Part shown: positions 15,380 through 29,066 of the stretch, piece by piece
Numbering within the stretch: position 1 is the stretch's first letter
How the letters are laid out: the number at the start of each line of letters is the position of its first letter
DNA from: Opitutaceae bacterium
Lineage (GTDB): Bacteria > Verrucomicrobiota > Verrucomicrobiia > Opitutales > Opitutaceae
Reading direction: 5' to 3'
DNA: 34,293 bases
NCBI GenBank assembly: GCA_030648295.1
Contig: JAUSID010000002.1
Location: forward strand, 1-34,293
Notes under the pieces: model-generated
The model's database searches: none
Told to the model about the DNA's origin: nothing
What the model saw: the letters and a program-made list of their open reading frames with translations, nothing else
Position numbers and translations under genes: made by a program

Positions 15380-17143
15380 CTACGGCAGTTCGTAGATTTC
15401 CACCAGCGCTTCGCCCGTGCCGTTGTTCACGCCTGACACCTGCACGGTGTAGGCACCGGGCGTCAACGGGATCACGAGCGCGGCGTCGCGGCTTCCGGAG
15501 GTGAGGCTGAACGCGCCTACGCTGCTGAACGTCGCGGCGAGTGAGTTGTCCCAGTTGTCATTGCCAGCGATCGCCGTCGCGACCTCCGCCCGAAAGACCT
15601 CGAACTTCGGATCGACGAGCACTCCGGTCACGCCGAACTCGAGGAGCCGCGGCCCGACGGCGCGAATGAGCAGGTTCTCCGTGCCCGTGCCCGCCACCAC
15701 GAAACCGACAATCAGGATGTTGTCGCCCGTGCCCACCTGATTGCGCGCGGAAACATTCACGAGTCGCGACGCGCTGCCGGAGCCGCTGTCGTAAAGTTCG
15801 ACCAGGGCGACACCGGCGCCGGTGCCCTTCAGGTGCACCGAGTGCGGGCCGCCGATGGTCTGGAGAAACGCGGCATCGTTGCTTCCCGGCAGCAGGGCGA
15901 ACGCCCCGACAATGCTGAATGCGTTGCTCAGCGTCGCCGTCGTGCCCCAGTTGTCATTTTGCGCGACGACCGTGCCGCTGCTGTAGAGTTCCAGTCGCGG
16001 ATCCGTCATGGCGTCCGGCAGCCCGAATCTGGCGAGGGTGGGGCCGACGCCACGCACGAGCATCGACCGGCTGCCACCGCTGACCGCGAATCCGACGATC
16101 AGCGTCTGGTCCGTGGCCATCGCCGCGCGGACGGAAAGATTCGAGAGTCGCGCGGTGACCGCGCCGCCGCCGCTGACGGTCAGCGTGGCCGCCGCGCTCG
16201 GCGTGTTCCCGCCGCTGTTGCTCGCGATCACGGTGTAGGCGCCAGCATCCGCCGTCGTTACGTTTATGAGCGTCAGCGTTGCATTCGTGGCGCCGGCGAT
16301 GGTCGCGCCGTTTTTTTGCCACTGAAACGTGGGCGTTGGCGTGCCGCTCGCCGCAACGCTGAGAGTCACCGTTGCACCCGCGGTGACCGTCTGGCTGGTG
16401 GGTTGAAGCGTGAGCACCGGCGCGCTGCCGCCACCACCAGCGGTGAAATCGACGACCAGTGACGGTGCCTGCGCCGATTCGCGGGAGCCGAACCGCACCG
16501 CCGGGCCCGCCTCGTCCTGTGCGACGAGAATCCAGCCGAAATTCGCATTTGGATTATCGACCCAGGCCTGGACGTCGGCGGTCATCCCGGCGGAGGTGAA
16601 GGCGAAGGTGCCGGATAGGCCGCTCACGCGCTGCGATGCGCTGATCGTCGGGGAAAAATCGCCGCCGGGTGTCGCCCACAGCGCGGTGTTGAAGAAACGG
16701 GCGTTCCACGTCGCGTCTCCGGTGGTCGCCGCCGCTCCGCCCCCGCCGCCCATCGGCGCGATGGAGGTGCCTTCCCCCCAGTCCGCCAGTACGCGGTGGA
16801 GCTGCACGGTGTTGGTGAAATTCTTCGGCGTGTTGATCGTCAGCGTGAGCGTGACCGAGTTGATCCGCGCGCCGGTTGGAATCGAACCGCCGATGTCGAA
16901 GCGGACGAGGCTCCGCAGCACACGCTTCTCGCCGCTGGTGCCGGCAAAAAGAAACGAGCCCGCGCCATTGCTCAGATTCGCGGTACCGTTGCCGTAGAGC
17001 GTGTTGTCCTTGTTTGGGCGGAGAGTCGCCGTGGCCGCATGCAGTGGCAGGCAATGCAAAACGCACAAAAGACCCGCAACGAGCGCAGCGGAAAAAGTTG
17101 GCCCTGACTGGCGTGGGGGCGCGACGGTGCACGGGGAATTCAT
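15380..17143 (-). CDS. Exported DNRLRE/Ig-like domain protein with duplicated C-terminal repeats
   Basis: 587 residues. Signal peptide about 1-37 (AALVAGLLCVLHCLPLHAATA). Residues ~38-215 resemble the DNRLRE beta-sandwich: RPNKDNTLYGNG, then LRSLVRFDIGGSIPTGARINSVTLTL and VQAWVDNPNANFGWIL. An Ig-like domain follows, ~225-310 (LTLQPTSQTVTAGATVTLSV to DAGAYTVIASNSGG). Two homologous ~130-residue units end the protein, each with LNVSVR-like, LIVGFxVxG, RxVGPxLxxFG, NDNW, GAF.L..GS.DAA and VELYD/VEIYE elements. Such proteins are numerous in Opitutaceae and are thought to bind surfaces or carbohydrates; no catalytic motif is seen. The start at 17143 places the signal peptide normally. Confidence 0.82.
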   Translation of the reverse strand: MNSPCTVAPPRQSGPTFSAALVAGLLCVLHCLPLHAATATLRPNKDNTLYGNGTANLSNGAGSFLFAGTSGEKRVLRSLVRFDIGGSIPTGARINSVTLTLTINTPKNFTNTVQLHRVLADWGEGTSIAPMGGGGGAAATTGDATWNARFFNTALWATPGGDFSPTISASQRVSGLSGTFAFTSAGMTADVQAWVDNPNANFGWILVAQDEAGPAVRFGSRESAQAPSLVVDFTAGGGGSAPVLTLQPTSQTVTAGATVTLSVAASGTPTPTFQWQKNGATIAGATNATLTLINVTTADAGAYTVIASNSGGNTPSAAATLTVSGGGAVTARLSNLSVRAAMATDQTLIVGFAVSGGSRSMLVRGVGPTLARFGLPDAMTDPRLELYSSGTVVAQNDNWGTTATLSNAFSIVGAFALLPGSNDAAFLQTIGGPHSVHLKGTGAGVALVELYDSGSGSASRLVNVSARNQVGTGDNILIVGFVVAGTGTENLLIRAVGPRLLEFGVTGVLVDPKFEVFRAEVATAIAGNDNWDNSLAATFSSVGAFSLTSGSRDAALVIPLTPGAYTVQVSGVNNGTGEALVEIYELP

Positions 17144-17439
17144 GTGGGTGGTGCTTGGAAGGCACCCATGAACCGGCCAACCGCAAGGGTGTAAAAGTAA
17201 CACCACGGTTACACTGTGCGGTGCGGCCCGTTGGGGCAGGGCGCGGCCGCCTCGCGAAACGCGCGCCGGCTCGGGAGTCGCTGCTACTCGTGACTGCGGT
17301 CTGCAAAATGACCGCGGCGTCATCACGATCGCACGCCGCGAGCCGGGCGGAATTTCGGGTTGCCGCACCCTCCCTCGTGTTCATGAATTCCGCGTCGTTT
17401 CATTGATTTGGCAAGCCGAGTGATCCGCTTGCGAGCGCC

Positions 17440-18483
17440 ATGACGCCGGCGATGCCTTCCAAGCCTCTGCTTTCTTCGTCCGTGTTCCGCACCCGGCGGC
17501 GTCGTGCATGCTCGTGCGGCCGCTCCGCGTTGGCTCGAATCGTCCATCTGCACCGGCGCCTGAGCCACGAGCAGTTTGTAACGTCGGAGTCTCTCGCCCG
17601 GGAACTCGAAGTCTCCTCCCGCACGATCAAACGCGACATCGCTTGTCTGCGCGACGAGCTCGGAGCACCGATCGCATGGGATGCCGGCACCCACAGCTAC
17701 ACTTACACGGCTCACTGCGACCTGCTGCCGCTGTTGCGGATTGACGCCGACGAAGCACTCGCGCTGGCGCTGGCGGGAAAAACCTTCGCGGCGTGGCGCG
17801 GCTCGCCGCTCGGCCGCGCGCTGACCGCCGCACTGAACAAGATCGCTCCCATCGTCGGCGGTGCGGTGTCGCTGCCGGTCGACGCGTTGAGCGACCTCCT
17901 GTTTGCCCCGGACGATCCCGCTGCCGACGCCGAGCACCGGCATTTCGCGCTGCTGCTGGAAGCGATCCTCCGCCGCCGCGAGCTGCGGATCGTTTATCAA
18001 AAACCCAAAGCCGGCGCCGCCGCGGAAACGCGCACGATCCACCCGCTGCATCTCGCCTACCTCGAGCACCGGTGGATGCTGGTGGCGCACGACCCTTCCC
18101 GCCGCGGGATCCGAAATTTCGTGCTCGCGCGGATCGGTGACGCGCAACCGACCGCCGCGCGTTTTGAACGGCCGGCAAATTTCGATCGCGAGCGCTACCT
18201 GCGTGGCAGCCTGGGCCGTTTCGTCGGCGACACCGACTACGAGGTGCGGATCACCGTCGACGCCGAAGTGGCGCCCTATCTGCGCGAGCGCCCCTGGCAC
18301 CCCTCGCAAAAAATCACCGAGCGCCCAAATGGCAGCATCGAAGTGAGCCTTCGCCTGAATCACCTCAACGACATCGAGCGCCGTGTGCTCGCCTGTGGCG
18401 CGCATGCCGAAGTCCTCGCGCCGGCCGAGCTGCGCGAGCGGCTGCGCCGCGCCGCCGCCGCGCTGCATGCGCGTTATGCGTAA
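17440..18483 (+). CDS. HTH/WYL-domain transcriptional regulator
   Basis: 347 residues. The N-terminal ~70 residues form a DeoR-type winged helix (LARIVHLHRRLSHEQF, then SLARELEVSSRTIKRDIACLRDELGAPI). The WYL domain spans about 175-250 (ELRIVYQKPK to HPLHLAYLEHRWMLVAHDPSRRGIRNFVLARIG, with RWM in place of the canonical WYL), followed by the C-terminal extension region. WYL proteins sense nucleic acid or nucleotide ligands and frequently control CRISPR-Cas and other defence genes; this one lies about 2.3 kb before cas3 on the same strand, so a regulatory link is possible but not shown. ATG at 17440 or 17452 are both workable starts. Confidence 0.85.
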   Translation: MTPAMPSKPLLSSSVFRTRRRRACSCGRSALARIVHLHRRLSHEQFVTSESLARELEVSSRTIKRDIACLRDELGAPIAWDAGTHSYTYTAHCDLLPLLRIDADEALALALAGKTFAAWRGSPLGRALTAALNKIAPIVGGAVSLPVDALSDLLFAPDDPAADAEHRHFALLLEAILRRRELRIVYQKPKAGAAAETRTIHPLHLAYLEHRWMLVAHDPSRRGIRNFVLARIGDAQPTAARFERPANFDRERYLRGSLGRFVGDTDYEVRITVDAEVAPYLRERPWHPSQKITERPNGSIEVSLRLNHLNDIERRVLACGAHAEVLAPAELRERLRRAAAALHARYA

Positions 18484-18588
18484 GCCGATGATTTGTGGGG
18501 ACGCGGCGCCCTGCCTTGGCGGACAAGCCTCGACGCGTTTCGTAGGCCGTTCGAAATCCGATGAAGTATTTCAGGAAACTTATTCACA

Positions 18589-18605
18589 GGGACAGCTATT
18601 GTCCC
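18589..18605. promoter_or_regulatory. Small inverted repeat downstream of the WYL gene
   Basis: GGGACAGCTATTGTCCC has 6-bp arms and a 5-nt spacer, in the 415-bp gap between the WYL regulator and the nuclease gene. It could be an operator or a short terminator stem; there is no T-run. Nothing else in 18484-18898 is recognisable. Confidence 0.35.
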
Positions 18606-18898
18606 ACCGCCTCGCGTAGAGTGTGCCGGTGTCGCGAAATCTTCGGCCATCCCGCGATGAGCACAAAAAATGCGCTTCCGGAATTCCGGTAGTTTGGGCA
18701 CTCGCGCGACACGCCTCGTGCCCTCAGACCCATTTGCGTCCAGCTTCTTCACCCGCGCATCGCGGAAGTGACGCGGCGAAGCTGTCGCCCGACTCCGCCA
18801 GTCACTGCCACTCGATTTTCCTCCATGGAGCCGTCGCGCCGGAAATTTTATTTCGCTGATTCGCCTCCGCTCGTCGACGCGATCCCGGCCTTCCCGCC

Positions 18899-19852
18899 AT
18901 GAACAGCCAGATGGATCGCGGCGAGCACCATCAAGCGGTACAGCGCGCGCTGGAATTGGGCCGGGGCACGGATCCGGACGCGTTGCCCGAGTTGACGCGG
19001 CTGCTGGCGATGCCGTCGGCGGAAATCCGCCGGCTGGCCGCTTCCGCGATCGGCAAACTCGCCGGCTTCGGGGCGGACCCGGCTGAGGCCGTGCGGGCAT
19101 TGCTCCCGGTCGCGCTGCGCGATCCGCACCCGCAGACGCAACAGTACGCGCTGAAGGCGCTCAAGGTGTACGGTGCCGCGGCGCAGATTCACCTCCACGA
19201 TCTCGATGATCTCGCGCTCAACGAACGGGCGAAGGAGTACGTGCGTCGCGCGGCGCACTCGGCGGCCGGGGCGATCCGCGAGGCCGTGCGGCTGGCCGCA
19301 GCCGGGGCCGTCCACCGGTGCGCGCGCTGCGGCAGGTCTGTTTCACCCGAAGAGCACACCCGGAGCGAGCAGGCGTTTCAGCGCACGTTTTGCGATCGCT
19401 GCTTCGACGAAGTATTCCTCGAGCGACGTAACTTCGACGCCAAGGTCGAACTCAACAAGACGATCGCGGCAAAGGCCGGTACGTTGGTCCAATCCGACGG
19501 CGAACGTCTCATTGCCGACTGGCTGATGGAGAACGGCATTGCCTTCCGGTATGACGAACGCTTCCGGATTCTGAGCGGTCATGCCGTCCGACCGGACTTC
19601 TACCTGCCGGAGCTCGACGTTTACCTCGAGTATTGGGGCATGGATACCGCCGACTACAAGATCGGCATGTTGAAGAAACAGCAGCTGTATCAGCAGGAGG
19701 GCAAGCGGCTCATCTCCCTCCATCCGGCCGACAAACCCCGGCTCGACACGGTGCTACGCTCGAAGCTGGCCTTGCTTGGGCACACCGTGGCTCCGCCAGC
19801 ACGCCCCTCCGCCGTTCGCCACCCCGGCCGCCCTGGCGTCGGCGAGCAGTAG
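18899..19852 (+). CDS. HEAT-repeat, zinc-ribbon, PD-(D/E)XK-like nuclease
   Basis: 317 residues. Residues ~10-135 are helical repeats of HEAT type (LPELTRLLAMPSAEIRRLAASAIGKLAG, VALRDPHPQTQQYALKALKVYG). A zinc ribbon follows with C141/C144 and C165/C168. The C-terminal domain (~195-290) matches the restriction endonuclease-like fold: E202 in SDGERLIADWLMENGI, D233 in RPDFYLPE, E244 in VYLEYWG, then a lysine-rich helix KIGMLKKQQLY in place of the usual ExK lysine, and KRLISLHP. This arrangement resembles nuclease modules attached to helicases and topoisomerase-like proteins. It lies just upstream of the CRISPR-cas locus; I infer a DNA-processing defence role. Start 18899; an ATG four codons later is also possible. 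Confidence 0.72.
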   Translation: MNSQMDRGEHHQAVQRALELGRGTDPDALPELTRLLAMPSAEIRRLAASAIGKLAGFGADPAEAVRALLPVALRDPHPQTQQYALKALKVYGAAAQIHLHDLDDLALNERAKEYVRRAAHSAAGAIREAVRLAAAGAVHRCARCGRSVSPEEHTRSEQAFQRTFCDRCFDEVFLERRNFDAKVELNKTIAAKAGTLVQSDGERLIADWLMENGIAFRYDERFRILSGHAVRPDFYLPELDVYLEYWGMDTADYKIGMLKKQQLYQQEGKRLISLHPADKPRLDTVLRSKLALLGHTVAPPARPSAVRHPGRPGVGEQ

Positions 19853-19892
19853 CAAGGCAGCCAACGAACCGGCATTGTCGCCTCAATCTCCA

Positions 19893-20402
19893 TCACCCAG
19901 TTTCATGTCCGCCCATATCGACGAACCCAATGTTGGTGGGCGAAATGTCGAACATGAAAATTCCGTGGCTGCGCAGTACGGCGAGCACTCGCTGCACCTC
20001 CGGCCATCGTTCGCCAAACTGCTCCCTCTTTTCCAAGCTCTCCTGCCACTCGTCCTGTGGAAAATCGGGCGGCTCATCGAGCCACGTCGCGGCGAAATCC
20101 AAAAGAAACGGGCGCGTGACGATGGTCATTTCGATCGCGCGATGGACGTCATCGCAGTGCAAAAACTGCGGAATGTTGAATCCGCGCACCGCCGTCAGCT
20201 CGAGCTCGCGCAAACGCAGGTAGGCCCTCTTCTCGCGCCGGTATGGATCCTCGTAGCGATGAAGCTTCACCGCAAAGCGGCGGAAATTCACGTTGTCTTT
20301 GGCGACCCTTACGATTCCGTGAACTCCGGCGCCGAGTTCCTTGGTGAAGGTCAGATTTCTCGCCTTTGCGTAAGCGACCGCACGCTGGAAAATATCGTCC
20401 AT
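19893..20402 (-). CDS. Small protein kinase-like protein, truncated fold
   Basis: 169 residues. It shows the N-lobe of a protein kinase fold: glycine loop GAGVHGIVRV (24-33), lysine K46 in FAVKLHRY, and E57 or nearby acid in the helix REKRAYLRLRE. The catalytic loop appears as GIFMFDISPTNIGFVD, with D152 and N157 spaced as in HxDxxxxN. There is no DFG motif or C-lobe beyond this, so the protein ends right after the catalytic loop. Such mini-kinases may phosphorylate small molecules or be pseudokinases. It is divergent from the next small gene (43 bp between start codons) and convergent with the nuclease gene. Confidence 0.6.
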   Translation of the reverse strand: MDDIFQRAVAYAKARNLTFTKELGAGVHGIVRVAKDNVNFRRFAVKLHRYEDPYRREKRAYLRLRELELTAVRGFNIPQFLHCDDVHRAIEMTIVTRPFLLDFAATWLDEPPDFPQDEWQESLEKREQFGERWPEVQRVLAVLRSHGIFMFDISPTNIGFVDMGGHETG

Positions 20403-20445
20403 GTTAATCTCGCATTCACTTATCGCTCATTCGTCCCAAGTGCAG

Positions 20446-20649
20446 ATGCATTTGGTGGTGGACGGTGCGAAACTGCCGATCGCGCAGCTTGGGCCGGATT
20501 TTGTGATCCTGGCCGAGACGGCGGCATGCCGCTCGGGCCACGCGGAAATCGTGCTCCGAGTCGATGCGGCCGAAGAACGCTGGAACGTCGAGCTTCCCGA
20601 TGGTCTCGCCGCCGCCGGCGAGCGCACGCGGATTGTGAACCTGTCGTAG
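20446..20649 (+). CDS. Small conserved-looking protein paired with the kinase-like gene
   Basis: 67 residues from the ATG at 20446 (an in-frame ATG at 20401 would give 82, but it begins inside the divergent kinase start). The sequence VDGAKLPIAQLGPDFVILAE and CRSGHAEIVLRVDAAEERWNVELPDGL is compact, beta-rich and lacks low complexity. I recall similar small proteins next to kinase-like genes in related bacteria, but cannot name a family. Function unknown; adjacency suggests partnership with the divergent gene. No clear ribosome-binding site. Confidence 0.55.
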   Translation: MHLVVDGAKLPIAQLGPDFVILAETAACRSGHAEIVLRVDAAEERWNVELPDGLAAAGERTRIVNLS

Positions 20650-20800
20650 CCCGGCGGATTGCGCCGCGCGGGCGCACGTGCGGATCGGCCAGCATGACCC
20701 GCGCTCCCGCACACGCGATGACGGGTTGTGGGCGAGCGGGGAACACATCGATTTGATTTCACCGTCACGCCCGAGACATCGTCAAACCCTGCGTTTCGCC

Positions 20801-23305
20801 ATGCCAGTCACCTTCGACACTTTCTTCCACGCCGCCAGCGGCAACGAGCCCTACGACTACCAGCGCCGCCTCGCCGGCGGAGCCACTGGCCGCAAGTGCG
20901 AGTCGCAGCTCATTTCCATCCCCACCGGCCTCGGCAAAACCGCCGCCGTCGTGCTCGCGTGGCTGTGGAATCGAGTGCACCTCAAACGCGACGACTGGCC
21001 ACGCCGTCTCGTGATCTGCCTGCCGATGCGTACGCTCGTGGAGCAGACCTGCGACGAAGTCGCCAAATGGCTGCGCGCGCTATCAGACGCGTATCCCGAC
21101 AACGCCGACCTCCGTTGGCTCGCGGTGAACTCTCCCGTCATCCTCATGGGCGGCGAAGGCGCCGGCGAATGGGACATTCACCCCGAGCGCCCGGCAATCA
21201 TCACCGGCACGCAAGACATGCTCCTCAGCCGCGCCCTCAACCGGGGCTACGGTGTGAGTCGCGCGCGCTGGCCCATGCATTTTGGCCTCCTCAATAACGA
21301 TGCACTCTGGGTCCTCGACGAAACCCAGCTCATGGGCGTCGGTGTGCGCACTTCGGCTCAGTTGGAAGGCCTGCGCCAAAAACTCGGCGTCGCCCTCGGC
21401 TGCGCGACGTGGTGGGCCAGCGCCACGCTCGATTCTCGCCTCCTCGTCACGCCCGATCACGACACGCTGCCGGCCACGCTCGCCCTCGGCGCTGACGATC
21501 TGAAAAACCACGACGTCACCCAGCGCATCAAAGCGACCAAACGTCTGGCTGCCCTGCCTTTCGTCCTCGTCAGCGACTCGGCCAAAGTCGTTGAGCCCTA
21601 CATCGAACAACTCGCGACCGCGGTCCGCGCACGCCATCAGGAAGGCACCACCACCATCGTCATCCTCAATCGTGTCGACCGCGCCAAGGATCTCTACGCC
21701 GCCCTCGACAAACTTGCCAAAAGAGAAGCCCTCCCGCGCCGCCTTCTTGTCCATTCCCGCTTCCGTCCACTGGAGCGCGCTCCACTCTCGAAACAGATCA
21801 AAGAGCCCGGCGAAAAAATCATCATCGCCACGCAAGCCATCGAGGCGGGCGTCGATATTTCCGGCCGCACCCTGATTACCGAACTCGCCCCGTGGTCCTC
21901 GCTCGTTCAGCGCTTCGGTCGCTGCAATCGCAAAGGCGAATTCAACTCCTCCGGCGGCGCCGACATCTTCTGGATCAACCTCGAAGCCGACGACCCCAAT
22001 GCCGCTACGAGCCTCGCTCTGCCCTATACACCGGAGCAACTCGCCACCGCCCGCGCGCTTCTCCGTCACTCAGAGCCCGCCGGCGTTTCGCCCGTGGCTC
22101 TTGGGAAACTCAGCACCGACGAACCTCTCCCCGAAACCCACATTCTCCGCCGCAAAGACCTCGTCGATCTCTTCGACACCACGCCCGATCTCGCCGGCCT
22201 TGATATCGACGTGGGCCGTTACATCCGCGATGGCGAGGAGCGCGACGTGCAGGTTTACTGGCGCACGTTCGCTCCCGACGCCCTGCCTCCTGACGAGATT
22301 GTCCCTCAACGCCAGGAACTCGTCCGCGTCTCGCTGTATAGCTCCAGCGGTTTCAAGAAATTCGCCGAGAAAAACAAGACCGGCATCTGGCTCTGGAACG
22401 TGCTCGACGGCGAATGGCAACGCCTCCGGCCCGACCGGCTCGCGCCCGGACAGGTCTACCTGATCGACTCCACGCTCGGCGGTTACTCCGCCGCCCTCGG
22501 CTGGACCGGCGAGAAATCCAAGGAGCCGTTTCCGCTTCTCACCATCGATGACCAAGTCCAGCGCACCCCGCGTGATGGACAAGACCGCGACGATGAAAGC
22601 CAGCGCATCAAGAACGGCGTCCAGCCGTGGCAAAGCATCGAGACGCACACCGCCCATGTCCTCGACGTCACCCGCACGCTGCTTGCCGCTCTTCCGTCTG
22701 CCGCGCTCTGGGCCGACGCACTCATCACCGCCGTGCGCTGGCACGACGTTGGGAAAGCGCATTCCTGTTTTCAGACGTTCATCACCGCCGGCCGCACCGT
22801 TCCGCCGGAATTCGCGCAAAATTTCATCGCGAAATCTCCGTGGAAGCCCGGCAGCAAACATGGCCGCCCGCATTTCCGCCACGAGCTAGCTTCCGCTCTC
22901 GCTTGGCTGCAAACCGGCCGCGCGCCCGACCCGCATTTCGAAAACCTCGTCGCCTACCTAATAGCCACGCACCACGGCAAAATTCGTCTCTCGCTGCGCG
23001 CCATGCCTGGCGAAGCATCACCCGATGCGACTGCCGACACGCCGCCACTCTACGCGCGCGGTGTTTGGCAGGGCGACCGTCTTCCATCCGACCCGGCCAA
23101 GCGTCTGACTATCGACACCAATGGTATTCCCATCGAGCCGCTCACGCTCGACCTAAGCTGTATGCAAATGGGAGACCAAGAGGGTCGTCCCTCGTGGACA
23201 TCCCGCATGCTCACTCTGCGCGACGCCGAATCGCTCGGCCTCTTTCGCCTCGCCTGGCTCGAAACCCTCCTCCGCGGCGCCGACGCCGAAGGATCGAAAC
23301 GCTAA
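20801..23305 (+). CDS. cas3: CRISPR-associated helicase/nuclease Cas3, type I-G arrangement
   Basis: 834 residues. The helicase comes first: Walker A PTGLGKTA at 41-48, the DExH box as DETQ at 173-176, WWASATL (motif III) near 204-210, and motif VI QRFGRCNRKG at 370-379. The HD nuclease is at the C-terminus: THTAHVLDVT, WHDVGKAH with H648-D649, FRHELASAL and ATHHGK near 723-727. Helicase-then-HD order is characteristic of type I-G (formerly I-U) Cas3, the opposite of most type I systems. The enzyme unwinds and degrades target DNA after Cascade binding. Start ATG at 20801; the next gene starts 10 bp after its stop. The 151-bp upstream gap should hold the operon promoter but no convincing box is visible. 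Confidence 0.93.
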   Translation: MPVTFDTFFHAASGNEPYDYQRRLAGGATGRKCESQLISIPTGLGKTAAVVLAWLWNRVHLKRDDWPRRLVICLPMRTLVEQTCDEVAKWLRALSDAYPDNADLRWLAVNSPVILMGGEGAGEWDIHPERPAIITGTQDMLLSRALNRGYGVSRARWPMHFGLLNNDALWVLDETQLMGVGVRTSAQLEGLRQKLGVALGCATWWASATLDSRLLVTPDHDTLPATLALGADDLKNHDVTQRIKATKRLAALPFVLVSDSAKVVEPYIEQLATAVRARHQEGTTTIVILNRVDRAKDLYAALDKLAKREALPRRLLVHSRFRPLERAPLSKQIKEPGEKIIIATQAIEAGVDISGRTLITELAPWSSLVQRFGRCNRKGEFNSSGGADIFWINLEADDPNAATSLALPYTPEQLATARALLRHSEPAGVSPVALGKLSTDEPLPETHILRRKDLVDLFDTTPDLAGLDIDVGRYIRDGEERDVQVYWRTFAPDALPPDEIVPQRQELVRVSLYSSSGFKKFAEKNKTGIWLWNVLDGEWQRLRPDRLAPGQVYLIDSTLGGYSAALGWTGEKSKEPFPLLTIDDQVQRTPRDGQDRDDESQRIKNGVQPWQSIETHTAHVLDVTRTLLAALPSAALWADALITAVRWHDVGKAHSCFQTFITAGRTVPPEFAQNFIAKSPWKPGSKHGRPHFRHELASALAWLQTGRAPDPHFENLVAYLIATHHGKIRLSLRAMPGEASPDATADTPPLYARGVWQGDRLPSDPAKRLTIDTNGIPIEPLTLDLSCMQMGDQEGRPSWTSRMLTLRDAESLGLFRLAWLETLLRGADAEGSKR

Positions 23306-23315
23306 CCGCGCTACC

Positions 23316-28095
<4,780 letters not shown>

Positions 28096-28317
28096 GAGCC
28101 ATAAGCCCTCATTCCCATTTCCCTTCTCTGACCCATCGTAAATCCCGATGACCTGCCCGGACAAACTCCACACCCTCCGGTTGGTCCCGCCGGGAGATCC
28201 AGTAACGCCGCAGGTGGGATCACCTCCCGCAGAGCGTGGCGGAGAGCATGGCGTTCGAGGGCGAGCCGGTGAGCATGGAGATCCTCCGGGCACAACACGC
28301 CCGCCGGAAGCGACCCG

Positions 28318-28977
28318 CTATCGTTTCCCTTTGCAGCAGAATTTGTATTTCCGTCCGCTGCCACAGGGGCACGGATCATACGGGCCCGCGGCGGGAGCCG
28401 ATTTTTGCGCCGGCTTGGGCCAGCCGGCGAAAGACGGTGGTTCGCGTGCCGCACGTGCCGGCGGAATGCGCGCAGCCAGTTGCATGTTGTAGCGCAGCAT
28501 GAAGGCATTCATCGCGGCTTCGTCCTTTAGGTCCACCCCGGCGTCGAGTGCCGCCATGACGAAGGTTTTAGACGGTCCCCAATTGCCCCGATCTTCGGCC
28601 CGGGCGACGATTTCATCCTCCAGCTCCGCCACCAGCTCCGACAACTCGCGTCCGTTGGGGAGATGCCCCTTCTCGCCGAGAAACGCCAGGAACGCACTCA
28701 GCACCGGGGCCGTGGCGGCAAAAAAGTCGGCTTCGGCCGAAATTTTTCGCGGCAGAATCTCCGTGCAGCACTCGATCACCGCGGAGCGATCCCATTCGCG
28801 CGGCGACAGGCCCACATGGGTATACGTATAGCGCGCGAAAAATTCGGTGATGGCGACGGCTTTGCGTTGCTGCAATTCCGTCAGCCGCGCAAACGCGGGG
28901 CTGCGGGCAAACGCTTCATACCACTCATCCGCAATTGCCATCGCGGCTTTCTCGCCATCGGAGTCTTCGTCGCTCAT
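28318..28977 (-). CDS. SEC-C motif protein
   Basis: 219 residues. The C-terminus DPCPCGSGRKYKFCCKGK is a textbook SEC-C zinc-binding motif (CxCGSGxKYKxCC). The N-terminal ~170 residues are acidic and helical (ELEDEIVARAEDRGNW, MNAFMLRYNMQL) and I do not recognise a domain. SEC-C motifs occur as tails on many unrelated proteins, including nucleases and translation factors, and usually mediate contact with proteins or ribosomes. The gene lies opposite to the cas genes in the island separating the two Cas modules, divergent from the DUF6398-type gene. The 222-bp gap after csb2 shows no feature. Confidence 0.8.
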   Translation of the reverse strand: MSDEDSDGEKAAMAIADEWYEAFARSPAFARLTELQQRKAVAITEFFARYTYTHVGLSPREWDRSAVIECCTEILPRKISAEADFFAATAPVLSAFLAFLGEKGHLPNGRELSELVAELEDEIVARAEDRGNWGPSKTFVMAALDAGVDLKDEAAMNAFMLRYNMQLAARIPPARAAREPPSFAGWPKPAQKSAPAAGPYDPCPCGSGRKYKFCCKGKR

Positions 28978-29066
28978 GAAATGGTTTTCGCGAGTGCCCC
29001 CGGCGAAGCCAAGGAATTATTTCGACCGACAATGCCCTTGAGCAATTCCGCGCCCTGTCTTCGCCC

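Noticed and set aside
17197-17212. GTAAC...GTTAC inverted repeat upstream of the DNRLRE gene
   Set aside because: Arms of five bases with a six-base gap arise easily by chance; no supporting promoter elements.
28148-28502. Short plus-strand frames after csb2
   Set aside because: They overlap the C-terminal SEC-C coding region on the other strand and show no protein-like conservation features.
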